DNA from: Baylisascaris procyonis
Lineage: Eukaryota; Nematoda; Chromadorea; Rhabditida; Ascarididae
DNA: 64,000 nt
Assembly (NCBI GenBank): GCA_037389465.1
Contig: JAZARR010000082.1
Coordinates: 1 to 64,000, forward strand
Reading direction: 5' to 3'
Numbering within the stretch: position 1 is the first letter of the stretch; every line of letters starts with the position of its first letter. The position numbers and the translations under genes were made by a program. The notes beneath the pieces are model-generated. The model was given only the letters and a program-made list of their open reading frames with translations. It searched no databases and had not been told where the DNA came from. Shown in pieces: positions 34,094 to 45,610 of the stretch.

Positions 34094-35352
34094 TCAGTGG
34101 CATCTACTAATGATAAATTTCTGATCATTCGCAACATCGATATGACCATTAATGCTAACACAATGAAACAGTTCTATAATGAAATGGTTAACTTTTATGC
34201 GCGCGGTATTGTATGCCAATGGGGTGATGAGAATGGATGAGATATAGTTCAACTTTTCGCAACAATAGCATGCGGATTCTATTGATGTAATTGTCGTTCG
34301 GAGTTGTGCGATACTTCCTTGATATTCTGAAGGGCGAGGTACCTTTGTGCATCCTCGATTTTGTTTACGCAGTGAATATTGTTTCATAGATCATTTAGGG
34401 AACATATCTGGTAATCATATTCGAAGATTGGCCAGATATGGTCCTTAAACCACAAACAGTCTGATAGGCATAAAGAAGTTCTTGGGACTGGAAGTGCAGA
34501 ACATCATGGATGCTTTTGCATCTACCATTTTTAAGATGCAAGAGAGTGGTTGATAGAAGCAAAGCCCGTGACTGATTTGGAAACTCCACTCACTCATTAA
34601 TGGATATGATAGAAAGGTATGGTCGTTGGTAATCACATGAGTGGTCGAACTAACATGAGCAAGCCGAATGAGAGTTGTTTCATCGGATAGTAGAGAAAAA
34701 AGCCGTGCATAAGACCAGCGATCAATGTAGTCGATTTGTTGCAGGTTATTAGTGGAGGTGAATATGTTAAAGTCGTTAGCGATAAAGAAGAAGGGATGAT
34801 CAGAAGGTAGAATTTGAGGATGGTAATTTATAAAAGTAACGAGAAGGAGAGGTCCAAGAATTCGACCTTGAAGGACTCCGCTGTCAGATTTCAGAAGTGA
34901 CAATGGAATCTTGCAATATTTAATGCCTGCGAACAGTTAGAAATGCAGTGAACTGGTAACATCTACTACCACAATTCAAAAAGAAAGAAAAAAAAATTAA
35001 AGGAATGAGACTAAATCAAATGCTTTCCAGAAATCGAAATAACTGCAGCCAGCCTATCATCTAGCATCACTGTGTGATAAACACCTTTAAAAAACGAGAG
35101 GAATATCGCTTTATTTGATCTCATGTAAAGAACACGTATTGGTATAAGCCAAAGATGTAGTTGTCATTGAAATATTTCTCGAAATGCCCATTTAACTACT
35201 TAAGCATCATAATCGCATTACAAGCATGAGGTGTGGGGCTGTAATTCAATGAGGTGAGTTTGAGGCCGCCTTTGTGGATCGGCCGAATATCATCAACGTA
35301 ATATGGTGGGACGGACATTGTTTCAGCAATCACCATTAAGTTTACATATATA

Positions 35353-35426
<74 letters not shown>

Positions 35427-35824
35427 CTGAGGTGCTGATTGCTGTGCTGACGGAGGTGCCGGTTGTGTTGAAGTGCCAGCCAGTGATGTAAGGTACTGAT
35501 TGCGGATGGCAATGATTTTGATTGATTGCAAATATCGAATACAGGACTATCAACATAGTGTAGGAAGGGTGAACCAACGACGCTGAAACTATTTTCACCA
35601 TTTGGAACAGTGAAGTTGTTCACTTTATAAGTAAAGAAGAAAAATTCCTGAAGGAGCTCAGCTAAAAAGGATAATGAAATGCCATCAGCAATAATGTAAT
35701 TGAAGTTGCCGGTGAGTGATCTATCTCGTCCTTGAAACTCAGTTCGCAAGTCGGTTGTTTCGACTCTCAGGAAATTAACGTGTTCTTGTGCACCGAAGCG
35801 AAATGTAGCCATTCTTTTCTTCAA
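34094..35824 (-). mobile_element. Decayed non-LTR retrotransposon (LINE) with endonuclease and reverse transcriptase
   Basis: Read on the minus strand from 35824, an endonuclease-like segment contains LTGNFNYIIADGIS, matching the G-D-F-N-Y motif of AP-type endonucleases with D changed to N, and later a degraded D-S-P-V-F-D block (VDSPVFDI). After an (AT)n tract come IRPIHKGGLK and a diverged N-Y-x-P block (about 35240-35330). Reverse transcriptase motif A (YFDFWKAFDLV) is at 35003-35044. Motif B (SGVLQGRILGPLL) is near 34850-34890 and the catalytic motif, with A-D-D changed to A-N-D (FFIANDF), near 34766-34800. The motifs lie in the correct order but in different frames, with stops. The arrangement fits the jockey/CR1/L2 group. 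It cannot encode active enzymes. Confidence 0.85.
35346..35422. repeat. (AT)n microsatellite inside the LINE remnant
   Basis: About 77 bases of alternating AT, with one TT phase shift near 35359-35360, separate the endonuclease and reverse transcriptase parts of the element. On the minus strand the tract reads as repeated isoleucine-tyrosine codons that keep the frame open. Confidence 0.96.
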
Positions 35825-37508
35825 ATATATTTATTAAAAATTGCTGAACTCTGAAATTTTCGAGTCGCTAAACTGCGTTTTCACTTTTACTACTTTAATA
35901 AAATTAAAGAGTTTCTAAGGTGTCATCTATCACTGCATTTGATGACATTTTTCTCTCTTTCTTTTAAGAGACATAGCTTTAGCATATTTAAATATGCTCA
36001 CTTTGGCTGGTAACCCACTTCATTTATAAGAATTGTCAGGAAGGAGGATGAGGATGCGACGGCATAATCCCATCAACATGCGATTGGCATTGCGTTATTA
36101 AGATTCCCCTATAGTTTTCCCACTTCTTGAATGTTTATTACCTGAAATCCCTCATCCGCTGTTCATTTTAGTGACAGTGTAATTAATACATATTTATTTC
36201 TTATTGATGTTCTATGGGATTTCCCCTTTGTTTCTTAGTTGTATCACACAACAACATTTTGAAATGTTTTGTCTAGCTTTCGTTGTTTGACCGTTTTTAG
36301 GATTTCATTGTGCATCTGTTTCAACTTTTTTCAGCATAAGAAGGGAAGCCAACAAGAGAATCAATTTCCGCACATCATCTCATGAAGCGAACAATTTTTT
36401 ATTTAAACAATTTCGATATGTTATTCACAGTAATCCCAAAAACATTGGCTCATTGGCAACGAATTTCTTTCTAGTGAGTTCGCAATAAAGATGATTTGTC
36501 CGTTCAATGTGACATTGCTTTGCAGATGCCTTCTATAAGCTATGCTCATCTTAAATCCATAGAAAAACCTAGTCTGTTAAACACTTTAACATAAGCAATA
36601 AGTGATAAGCTAGTCATCGCCTTTTGAGGAGAAACGTTGACATTTCGCAAGTCTCATTGTTCACATATCGCACTCTGAATGACATCTTCGATGCGCTAAT
36701 CTGTTGATCACCTCATTAGACCTAATATCTCTTTGTGCAGACTTTTTTGATGCTCTTCATGGAACACTTCAGATAATTTGTTCCAGTAGACTGTTCTTAC
36801 TTCGTTCTTTTTTGGGCTTCCAGACATCCTGTAACCCTGATCATTCACATATATCCCTATAATGTTTATAACGTAAGTTACCCCATGAGTAAAATATCAG
36901 TGGACACTTTGAATTTATTTGTGACGATCGGCGTTTAATGATCTCACATATAGTTCTCTTCCTCGCACGTTCTTGGACAAGATTCGTATCTCTAAAAAAC
37001 GTTCATTGATTGAATATTCATAAATGAGTATAATACTCCCAGGTATAATCTGTTCGTCTTATTAAGCAAAAAGTATATTAATTCTTATTTCGGTGCATTT
37101 AGGACTTCGTCTTCAGCAACTTTCGCGAAGAACGTTAATTACTCTTGACTAATTTGAGATCAACAGAAATCTGCATGCTGTTTTTTGATTCATAAATACA
37201 ATAAAAATTTTTTATAAGAGACAGCTGCACTAAAATGCTAAAAAATACGGTGGTTGCAATCTCCTTATTATTGACCATTTTTGATCAGCAGCTATCGTTT
37301 CAGGTGATATCTGACATTGCTTTCTTCAGAATTCTGCATAATCCATCATTCATGATATGGACTCAACCAAATGGCGGAAATGAAGCCACTGTATTGGTTG
37401 TTTCTTAAAGGATGCCTAACCAAACTAGATGTTCTTGAGCGGTAGATTAACAGTCATAAGATGAAACCATGTCTCCAATGAATATTGGTTTTCCTTCTCT
37501 TCCTTAAG
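35825..37508. other. No recognisable gene
   Basis: AT-rich spacer upstream of the LINE remnant. I could not see the 5' end of the element or target-site duplications. No exon, RNA gene or repeat was supported. Confidence 0.5.
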
Positions 37509-37593
37509 AACCGACAAAATTTCTTCTTCAACAATCTCTCTGACCATGAGGAAAAAGAGGAATCCTCCTTATCCACAATATGTTCTATGCTGA
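37509..37593 (+). CDS. Possible last exon of the unrecognised + gene
   Basis: After a pyrimidine-rich acceptor (CTTCTCTTCCTTAAG) the phase-2 frame, which is what the exon at 33571 requires, is open for 27 codons to a TGA. It starts TDKISSSTIS and ends NPPYPQYVLC, with a basic core (MRKKR). However phase 0 from the same acceptor is open longer, to a TAA at 37728-37730, and the minus strand is open from 37672 to 37454. The strand and frame of this GC-richer block are therefore not settled. Confidence 0.2.
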
Positions 37594-38287
37594 GCAGATT
37601 GCTGTTTGCTGACGCACTCACGAAGCCGTTCACAATTTGCTTTCCAATAGAAGCATTGGACCAAAAGTACACTCACATCAAAGTGCAGTATTTGTTAAAT
37701 CACCTCATCAAGGGCAGTGTGAACTTCTAAATCACAGGGGAATTCATGGAGACAAATCATTTTTCGGGATATGATGTCTCAGAGGGTGGGATTCAAGCTG
37801 CTATCTTATTACGCCACATCCGCCTAATTTTATTTTGCCAATTTTCTGTTCACTTTTTTGCACATATCACTGCAGTGAGCGTTGCGGATGTTGGCAAATG
37901 CGTTTCGCTTTTGCGCTCTTCCCTCGCGAACCAACGGAAATTTTTTTCTTTTTTAGCACTTCATGCAGTTCAAATTGTATCGATTAATTGTGATTGTTTC
38001 ATCGTTTTTTCGGATATATAGCCAAATGATAATGAAAATTGGATTGAATTCCACGTCTAAGTTCAAATCTCTGATTGGAAAACAGTGAATCTAGTACATA
38101 TCGATTTATTCAGCTGTGGTTTTTATGCTATATTCTATAAAACTCGGCTAGTTGATCTTAAAGGACGCATCTTTACACACTTTTCATTTGTAAGAAACCT
38201 CTCGATCATGGACTTATCAGCGAACAATTGCTAAAAAGAAGCACTCAAAAGCGGCAACTTCAGCCATTATTGCTAATTAACATGGTC

Positions 38288-38290
<3 letters not shown>

Positions 38291-38366
<76 letters not shown>
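38291..38366. repeat. (AT)n microsatellite
   Basis: About 76 bases of alternating AT without interruption. Confidence 0.97.
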
Positions 38367-38368
<2 letters not shown>

Positions 38369-38436
38369 TTCAGCGCTCACCGCTAATTCGCATCGTCATG
38401 CTTTTATCAGAGTGATTGTTAGTAATAAGAATATTT

Positions 38437-38532
38437 TTTATCAGCTAATTTTCTTCATTAGCGAATATCCTTTATCAGCTAATATTCTTTATTACCAGGC
38501 ATTCTTTATGGGCGTATGCCTTTATCAGCTAA
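38437..38532. repeat. Degenerate repeats around TTTATCAGCTAA
   Basis: TTTATCAGCTAA occurs at 38437, 38471 and 38521, with a related TTTATCAGAG just before at about 38402. Spacing is 34 and 50 bp, so this is an irregular array beside the AT tract. Confidence 0.7.
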
Positions 38533-39568
38533 CAATGCGAAAATTGCATGCAGATAGAGGATCATACCAAAGTAGCCTTTTATGAATTCGTCCTACTAAA
38601 GTAAAATGCATTTCGATCATATGCAAAACGTGTGCCAATTTTTGATATCTCTAATTGCCTATAACACCTCCGATGTTGATCGATCACCATGAAATTTGCT
38701 GTTGAGCCTGTCTTAATAATGCAAAGTGTATCCATACGGATGCAAATGTGTAAAAGTATGAGGGAACGATGCTGTTATAATGCGCTATATCAATGCAAAT
38801 TCGCATAAGCGCATAACGGCATATAAAAATATAGTATTGTTTCGCGAGTTTGCATTTAAATTTATAATTTGTGAGAATTTTAACAGATGTTGAGTGAGTG
38901 ACTGCAAATGCACAATTCATAAACGATGTGCCGAATGTGATTGCGTTCTGTTGTCGGTAAGGTTATGTATGCACTGAATCATACAAAACGCCATTACTAA
39001 CACGAATAAATAAATACCTTTATGTTCTGTATGAGAAAATGCACCGGATATAGCCACAAAAAGCTCTCTCCGCTGTCTTCATATATGCTTGTGCTAGATC
39101 ACGTATTGTCTTCAAATTTTACCTTCATTCTCTTGTCAACTCATTTCAACTGCTTATACGTGAAGGAAAGCTTTTATGCGTTTTAAAGATGTATTCAGAA
39201 GTAATACATATTGATGCGCATACATATTTCTGTTGGCTGCAGTCGTCTTAAGAAGTGCAGTTTACTTTGGTCAACAAAAATTGGTAGCCTTTCAATAGTA
39301 GAATATAAATTTTTTCGTCATTTGCAAACTTCGGAATAGGGATTTATTACCCAATGGTGTACTTCAGAACTGCAATTAATAATAAAAGAATTAATGCACT
39401 GCGATGAATAAGGAGTTGTTCATTGTGCGAGAAATAGGAATAAATAATTGGGTGGGAAAAACGATATCAAATTCAATTCGAAAGGAATGTGTTTGATTTG
39501 GTCTTAATACGTAGAGTTCAGGAACAGTTTCGCAATACCTTTTAAGTATTAAGACCCTTCACTCGATC

Positions 39569-39571
<3 letters not shown>

Positions 39572-39622
<51 letters not shown>
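39572..39622. repeat. (AT)n microsatellite
   Basis: About 51 bases of alternating AT. Confidence 0.97.
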
Positions 39623-39625
<3 letters not shown>

Positions 39626-41768
39626 TTGCGCTTTGATAGTTTTGTTAGGGAGGCGTAATTTATAAAAAGGAAATATTATTCACACATTAATCACATTTTC
39701 AATTCCAACATTGCAGTGAATAATTTTGCATAATTGGCCTCAGCTCTTGGCCCAGTTTCTCGGTTGCAAATATTTCCGATCGTTCAGCAGATTGTTCGTC
39801 GTATCGATCCACATTTATGAATAGAAAGTGAATACGTCGGATAACGGTTAAGCTACACGTCAACATCGAATACATACCACGATAGACATATACACACATA
39901 TACGTTGTCTTTATTTAGTTCAATTTTCTGGATCAAGTCATTTTACCTTTGAATGTTTTCTCCATTTTGAAATGTTAATTTCATAATGAACTCGTTAACT
40001 GGAAAAACATTCGAATTTATGCGGAATGTCTATAATTTCACCTTGCTTACTACGTGCATATTGCTAGGTAGTCTAACATCGCGTACAACTCTAACTGTCT
40101 AGCAGATTACAGCGATGTGCACCTTCACAACTTGTATAGAATTTCGTCTCATATCGCGTACGCTTATGTAAACGGAAGCTGGAGAGCTGCTGAAAAATAT
40201 TCATAAATTACAGCGATATGTTAACATTTTATAAATGAGAATTGGGATATATATTCCAGTACTTAACAAATATTTCATTCACATTTCGTGAAGGATTGCA
40301 GCGACTTTTCGCCTAATTCCGTTGATAATAAAGTTCCTCTCTGTACATTTGGAATGTTTTCGAATTCAAACTATGCATATCTATATTTATTTTTCTTAAG
40401 TTTTTCTTTTTCAGCTGAAATTTTCGCAATAATTTCAACGTTGAGTTCATTTATATATTCCATTGAAATTTCTTCAATAATATCGACAAATTAGATGAAC
40501 TGAAGTTAAACGATACTTTATAAAAGTAAATAATATTTTATAAATCGGAAAATACTGAAGTGTTGAATGACGTTAAAATTGAGCAATTGAATGAATATTC
40601 CGTTGTGCAGCGATGTTTTCTAATAGAGTAAAGCATGTGTTAAGCTTAAATCACGAGTTATGCCTCTACTGTGTTCTTGATCATTGATCATGTGCTCATC
40701 GACGATTTCGTGCTTTCAAACTCACATCTCCTACTGCAATAGTAATGACGTATGGCTTCACTTATTTCACCCTCTAATTCTTTTAGCACTCTTCAAATTT
40801 AGCCGTAATTTCCGATTTTTTTAGGCGAATAGTTCTTTCTATACTTCATTTCCACTGATTTCGATAATTTTCCTGATCCTCATTTGATGAGAAGTGATCT
40901 AAAGTATTGATGCGTTAGGTTTTTTAATGTTTGCTTTCATTCACTATTATTCAGTGATTATTCATGTTGCCACTACACGGATAAACTATTGATCGTTTCA
41001 AAACTAATGACCTATTCCATATCATATTATTGTTCAAATGTCTGCGGGCGTTGGGTAATGTTGGAACACAAATTACGTTAACAGAACTGATAATCTCTAT
41101 ATATTCGAACGGTTTCTCTCAGTGGAGAATGTTGCAACCGATATTGAACGTTAACGTCAACTGTGCGGTCAGATCATAATTATACAGAATGGAATAGGGT
41201 GTGGTTTTGTTTGTGTTTGAGAAGTTACGCAAATTGTTCTTTCTCCCAAACTGTACTCACTTTTCGTCGACTTTCAATATTTTCTTCTAGCAGAATTGAT
41301 TTTCTATTGAATTACGATGTCTGACTTGAGGATTATTTGAAAAAATATATAAATCGGTAGCATCTACTCGATAAGAAGTCTATCGTCCAATTATATTCTT
41401 CGCTGTATTTTCACATACTCTTAATTGCACATACTGTGCAAATAGATAGGCCCAAAGGATTCGTTTATAGTTAATAAATAACACTCTCGCTGGCAAGCAA
41501 TGCATTTCTTATTGAAATTGCGTTTTGTGACACTTATTGAACTTGTATTGCTTCAATGAATAATCACTAAAACACTACAGAATGTTCGATTATGGCAGTT
41601 ATTACAAGTCTGAAGAAGAAATTTTCTTACTGTCTTGTGCAGCAATGCTCAGAAATCTTACAGTGTTGACGTTATATTCGATGTGGGAAATGTTCGTTAG
41701 TGGGTTGCTTGAAGATATCCTCAATAGAATGAAATCTTACCTCGGAAAATGTGAGCCAGGAAGAGAAG
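39623..41768. other. No resolved gene
   Basis: AT-rich. A plus frame at 41582-41794, after an acceptor-like CACTACAG, encodes a plausible peptide ending LGKCEPGREVKQNLEGV, but the same DNA also carries a plausible minus-strand exon (see 41769-41818). No family was recognised for either. Confidence 0.35.
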
Positions 41769-41818
41769 TCAAGCAGAACCTTGAGGGCGTCTAGCGATAG
41801 GCTCATTGGGCACTTTAT
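41769..41818 (-). CDS. Possible last exon of an unrecognised minus-strand gene
   Basis: On the minus strand an acceptor (CGGCATTAG) is followed by a phase-1 frame of 15 codons (KVPNEPIARRPQGSA) and a TGA. Phase 1 is what the donor at 43013 requires. In another frame the same DNA reads from an ATG to a strong donor (TTTTCCGAG then gtaaga), encoding MSLSLDALKVLLDFSSWLTF and two more residues, so it may instead be a first exon. The link is inferred from phase only. Confidence 0.18.
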
Positions 41819-43012
41819 CTAATGCCGATAACGATAAATGCTAAAGCATATAGAGAAAAAAATCAGACACGTTTAATTTGACAGAACATGATACCGTATT
41901 TATGCGATATATCAGGTTTGATCAATGATAACCGACGTTTGTCATATTTGCTAGAGATACCTTTTATAACTAATGTAAGGAATGCCCACCTATGCTCTCG
42001 ACGATGGTGGAATATCAAAAAATCGAATAGCGTCGTTGAATAAGATTGAATAAATAATTTTGTGAGGTAAAATTATCATGACTGAATTATTATTTGTTGA
42101 TGGAGGATTACTGATTAAGATTATAGTCATTAGTATTCCTCTTATTTCGTAATTTTAAATGCGTGATATTCCATAATCAAAATCCGCAAAAATTAACAAT
42201 ATTCTAGAATTTACAAACGTTCTTCTCTTTCTTTCGTTGTAGGTACGCAATTATTAGCAAATTGCACATTTCGGATCACCGTTGAAATATTTTATTGCTG
42301 TAATTACTGTGATATAATTTTGTAAAAATTACCTTCATTCCTTATTTTCTCGTATGAAAATATTCTTTCACCTAGGAGCACTTTTGAGTAACAAATTCAG
42401 ACAATGAATTATTTTTTTTTCAAAAGAATATAGCTAGGTTTTTCATCTTTACTTTTTTTCTCATGATTTTATTTTTTATTTTCTTATTTTTAGCATGCTT
42501 GTTACGCTTTCTATTTTTAACCTCCTCTCTCACATCCTTCTCAGTTTTAGCGTTTTTTTTTTCTCATTCTCCAGCAAAAAATGGACACAGATTACGGATC
42601 GTGCTCAAAATTTCCAGAATTTGCTGGTTTCATTTCTAAAACTTTTCTTACTGATTGCGGACTGCTGTCACTTTTTTAAAATAAGACCAATTCTCGGCTG
42701 ATGTGTTCGTGTGGGTCAAAAGTTGTTGATCAATATCACGGTTGCGTGCGATTGACAATATGATATTCGATAAATGACTGTGGAACTTACTGCTTTATCA
42801 TTGGAAAGGTCATCGACCTTTGAGACATGTAGAGTGATGTGAGAATGATGCATAGATAGGTAATATGGTTGCTGAAAAGAGTGAGTAATAAGTGGAAAGT
42901 GAGGAAGCTTCTATTTCAGAGTTTTATCTCTGATTGAAATCGAAAAATGAAACGTATGCAAATGCGAAGTGCTATCGCAAGACGAGAAGATTCGTTTTCT
43001 CGATCCCTTTAC

Positions 43013-43164
43013 TTGAAAAACGTGACCCTCGAGGATCGGCACATAGCGATCCAATGACGAATTGTCCATCCTTTATCGTTATCGCCGACTTGCTTCCATT
43101 AATGATGCTTCCAGCTGAGGAATGCTCTTCCTTCACTGTGCTCTTCATTTTTCTACGAGTGCCA
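43013..43164 (-). CDS. Candidate exon of an unrecognised minus-strand gene
   Basis: 152 nt on the minus strand, clearly GC-richer than its flanks, entered at a weak acceptor (GGGCATAAG) in phase 2 and left at a donor (TTTTCAA then gtaaag) in phase 1. It encodes a basic start (GTRRKMKSTVKEEHSSAGS) and a middle (SAITIKDGQFVIGSLCADP) typical of soluble protein. Its phase matches the exon at 43624-43688. Alternatively it starts at its own ATG at about 43172-43174. The plus strand is also open here (42934-43377) but reads as hydrophobic mirror sequence. Confidence 0.35.
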
Positions 43165-43623
43165 CTTATGCCCATAGGCGAAACGCTCGTATATAAATTC
43201 ACGCTCATTTATTGTCTTTATTTTCTTCCAGCCAAGCAACGCAGTTTCACTTTTTTTGCACTCTTTTATTTTTTATTTCATGTCACATCCAAAGCTGCTC
43301 TACTTACAGTCACTCACTTCTGCTTTCTCTTCTGTTTCTTTTCTACAAACAAAAAAAAAAAATTGTCCAACTACTAAAGATTATAGACGTCATTGTATAG
43401 GTTACGTTTTCATGATTTACTGTGAAGTGGAGAACAAATTTAGCTCAGGTTACTGATGCGCTTTCCATAATGGCTAAATGTGTGATCGAAGCTGCTGATT
43501 GTCTACTTTGCGACTTATAAATTATTCATCGAGCTTACGAGAGTGCCAATTTCAAAGAAACTACGCCTTCGCCTTCTGCCATCGGACAACAACCTCAGCA
43601 ATGTGCTTTTCAACGATACTCAC

Positions 43624-43688
43624 GTTTTGCTGTCATCAGCAAGCAGTCTTGCGGTTTTTCCAGTTTGATAGGCAATCGTGTGAGTCAT
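43624..43688 (-). CDS. Candidate first exon of an unrecognised minus-strand gene
   Basis: From an ATG the minus strand encodes MTHTIAYQTGKTARLLADDS and one more residue to a consensus donor (CAAAAC then gtgagt), leaving in phase 2. The frame is open further upstream to about 43803 with similar composition, so this ATG may be internal. Joined in phase to 43013-43164. No domain was recognised. Confidence 0.33.
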
Positions 43689-43804
43689 TCCCGCCACCAG
43701 TTCTGCACTTGTGGCTTGTTTTGCGACATGACATTTCCGCCACAGATTCCATACGCTGCAGCTTGTTATGCGACGAGCACCACTCTCTTGTTTAATTTGG
43801 CAAA

Positions 43805-45485
43805 AGTCAAATCGTCACTCTCTCATTTCAACATCGCAAAAGTCAGAACATATCTTGTGAGGGGGAGGGGAGTAATATTACTGGGATGCAAAATCTGTGG
43901 AGGAACTGTCTCGTGATGAAGGTAATTCAATACCTATGCAGAGACGGCTGTTGTCGTACGTAAACTGCGTTTGATTAGGGTGTTTTTATTGCGTTTTTTC
44001 TCATATATGTTCCACTACTAAAAGCGGCGCATATGACGATACACGTAACCTTAGGCGAATAAATGAATAAATGTGGTGAGCACATTTTTTCCGGTGAAAA
44101 TTGAGCTATTCAGTGACTTTTTTGGAAAACCATAAATTCTTTCATGCTGTTTCAGTAAAGGTTTTAGTATATAAACTGGCAACGGTGAAATAGATTTGCA
44201 TTTTTATATTTATATTCAATTTTCTCATCATTGAAGCGAATTTTTGCCTTTTTTTTCCAAAAAATCGCTTCAGCTATTCTTCAATTTCTATTGAAAACAA
44301 TGGTTTATTATCTCTCATGCAATTTTTCGCATAAAAACTTCTCTCTCGAATTCTGCAATCTATCTTAATTATTCTATTAATCACTTGACGAAACTATTGG
44401 CGTTGTTGCAATTCTATGAATTCGATTAAATCCCTTTTTGAAGTTTAAAATTTGCATTCGGAAAATCCTTAAATATTATTTATATTGATACAACTATAAA
44501 TGCTTAATGAATTTATGCTACTTCATTTATAATGAGTGTGGCTGCATGAATAGTTATAGTTGATTCATATGCGAAAAAAAATGCGCTTGCCAACGAATAA
44601 ATACAATCAACTGCATCAAAGAAATATATAGCGATATCTCGTTTGGATTATTTATTCACTGGCATTCACCTGTGAAGTATTGCTACAGTGTGGCAAACGT
44701 TTTGCAGCAATTAAACTTTATAGTCGATGCTTAAACTATGATCGCATTTTCAAGGTGGACTATAATCTGAATAAAATGTAACTTACCTTTATTTCCCGGC
44801 ACCGACAGCTTTGCTTTCTTCCTAATATTCGCTCATATTCTCATTTATTCCTCAAAATAATTGTTTTTTGTAATATTGCTAGAGATTGATTTGTTGTAAG
44901 CTACCCTCATACATTGTTGTTTTGACTTTCGCTTGAAGATGGGCATTTTCTAAGTTTAAAGGTTGCGACTGTTAAACATATAAAAATTGCCTTCTTTCAT
45001 ATTCACACTCACCTTCGTCTTTTTTTCCACTTCCCCATCGCTTGCAAAAATTCATCTTGAAGTTTCTTTTGCAGACGGGAAATGGAATGCAATAACAAGG
45101 AAGCTTCTTCGAATGATCTCACTCTTTTGCTGTCTTTCTCTTGTCTCAGCTTACTTATTGACGTTCGAGGAAATCGTTAAGATTTTTGCAGTTTTTTTGC
45201 ATTTGTATTTATGATACCTGTTATGATCCTTGCCAACAACCAAAGATTAATTCAGTTTCACTATTCACAAACATATACGTTTAGAGAGTAGGAAAGAAAT
45301 AAACATCGAAGAAGAAGTATTGAAAAAGATGCCTTTATTTAATAAGGCCGACTGCTCATTGCTGCTTCTTCTTTCGGTCTACTCGTTGAACATTTACTCT
45401 AAGCTTATGAATGGATTTTAAGAAGGTAGTCAGCGAGTGCCTATTTCTTCCTCAAGGTCTTTGGCTTTTTCTCTGTCGGTGGACT
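43805..45485. other. No resolved gene
   Basis: AT-rich. After a strong acceptor (AGTTTCTTTTGCAG, about 45074) a phase-2 frame opens with REMECNNKEASSNDLTLLLS, but no partner exon or clear donor was found. Nothing else is supported. Confidence 0.35.
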
Positions 45486-45610
45486 AACTTTTATGGTCTT
45501 ATGCAAAGCTGCACTTGCAAAATAAATGTGGTGCTGTCGTGTTTGCGCGTACGGATGTCTGTCTATGTCTATCCGACTGCTTTACTCAAAATCCATTGAA
45601 GCTAAGCTGG
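45486..45610 (+). repeat. Dispersed repeat family, 5' fragment
   Basis: GTGTTTGCGCGTACGGATG, then GTCTGTCTATGTCTATCCGA and CCATTGAAGCTAAGCTGGTG match, in order, the corresponding part of the copy at 57800-58099 (TGTCTGCCTTTCCGATACC, then CCAATGAAGCTGTAGTAATG). The 3' landmark was not found. Confidence 0.5.

Noticed and set aside
35196..35601. Several open frames with long isoleucine-tyrosine runs
   Set aside because: The runs are direct translations of the (AT)n microsatellite. The informative residues belong to the LINE remnant in minus frames.
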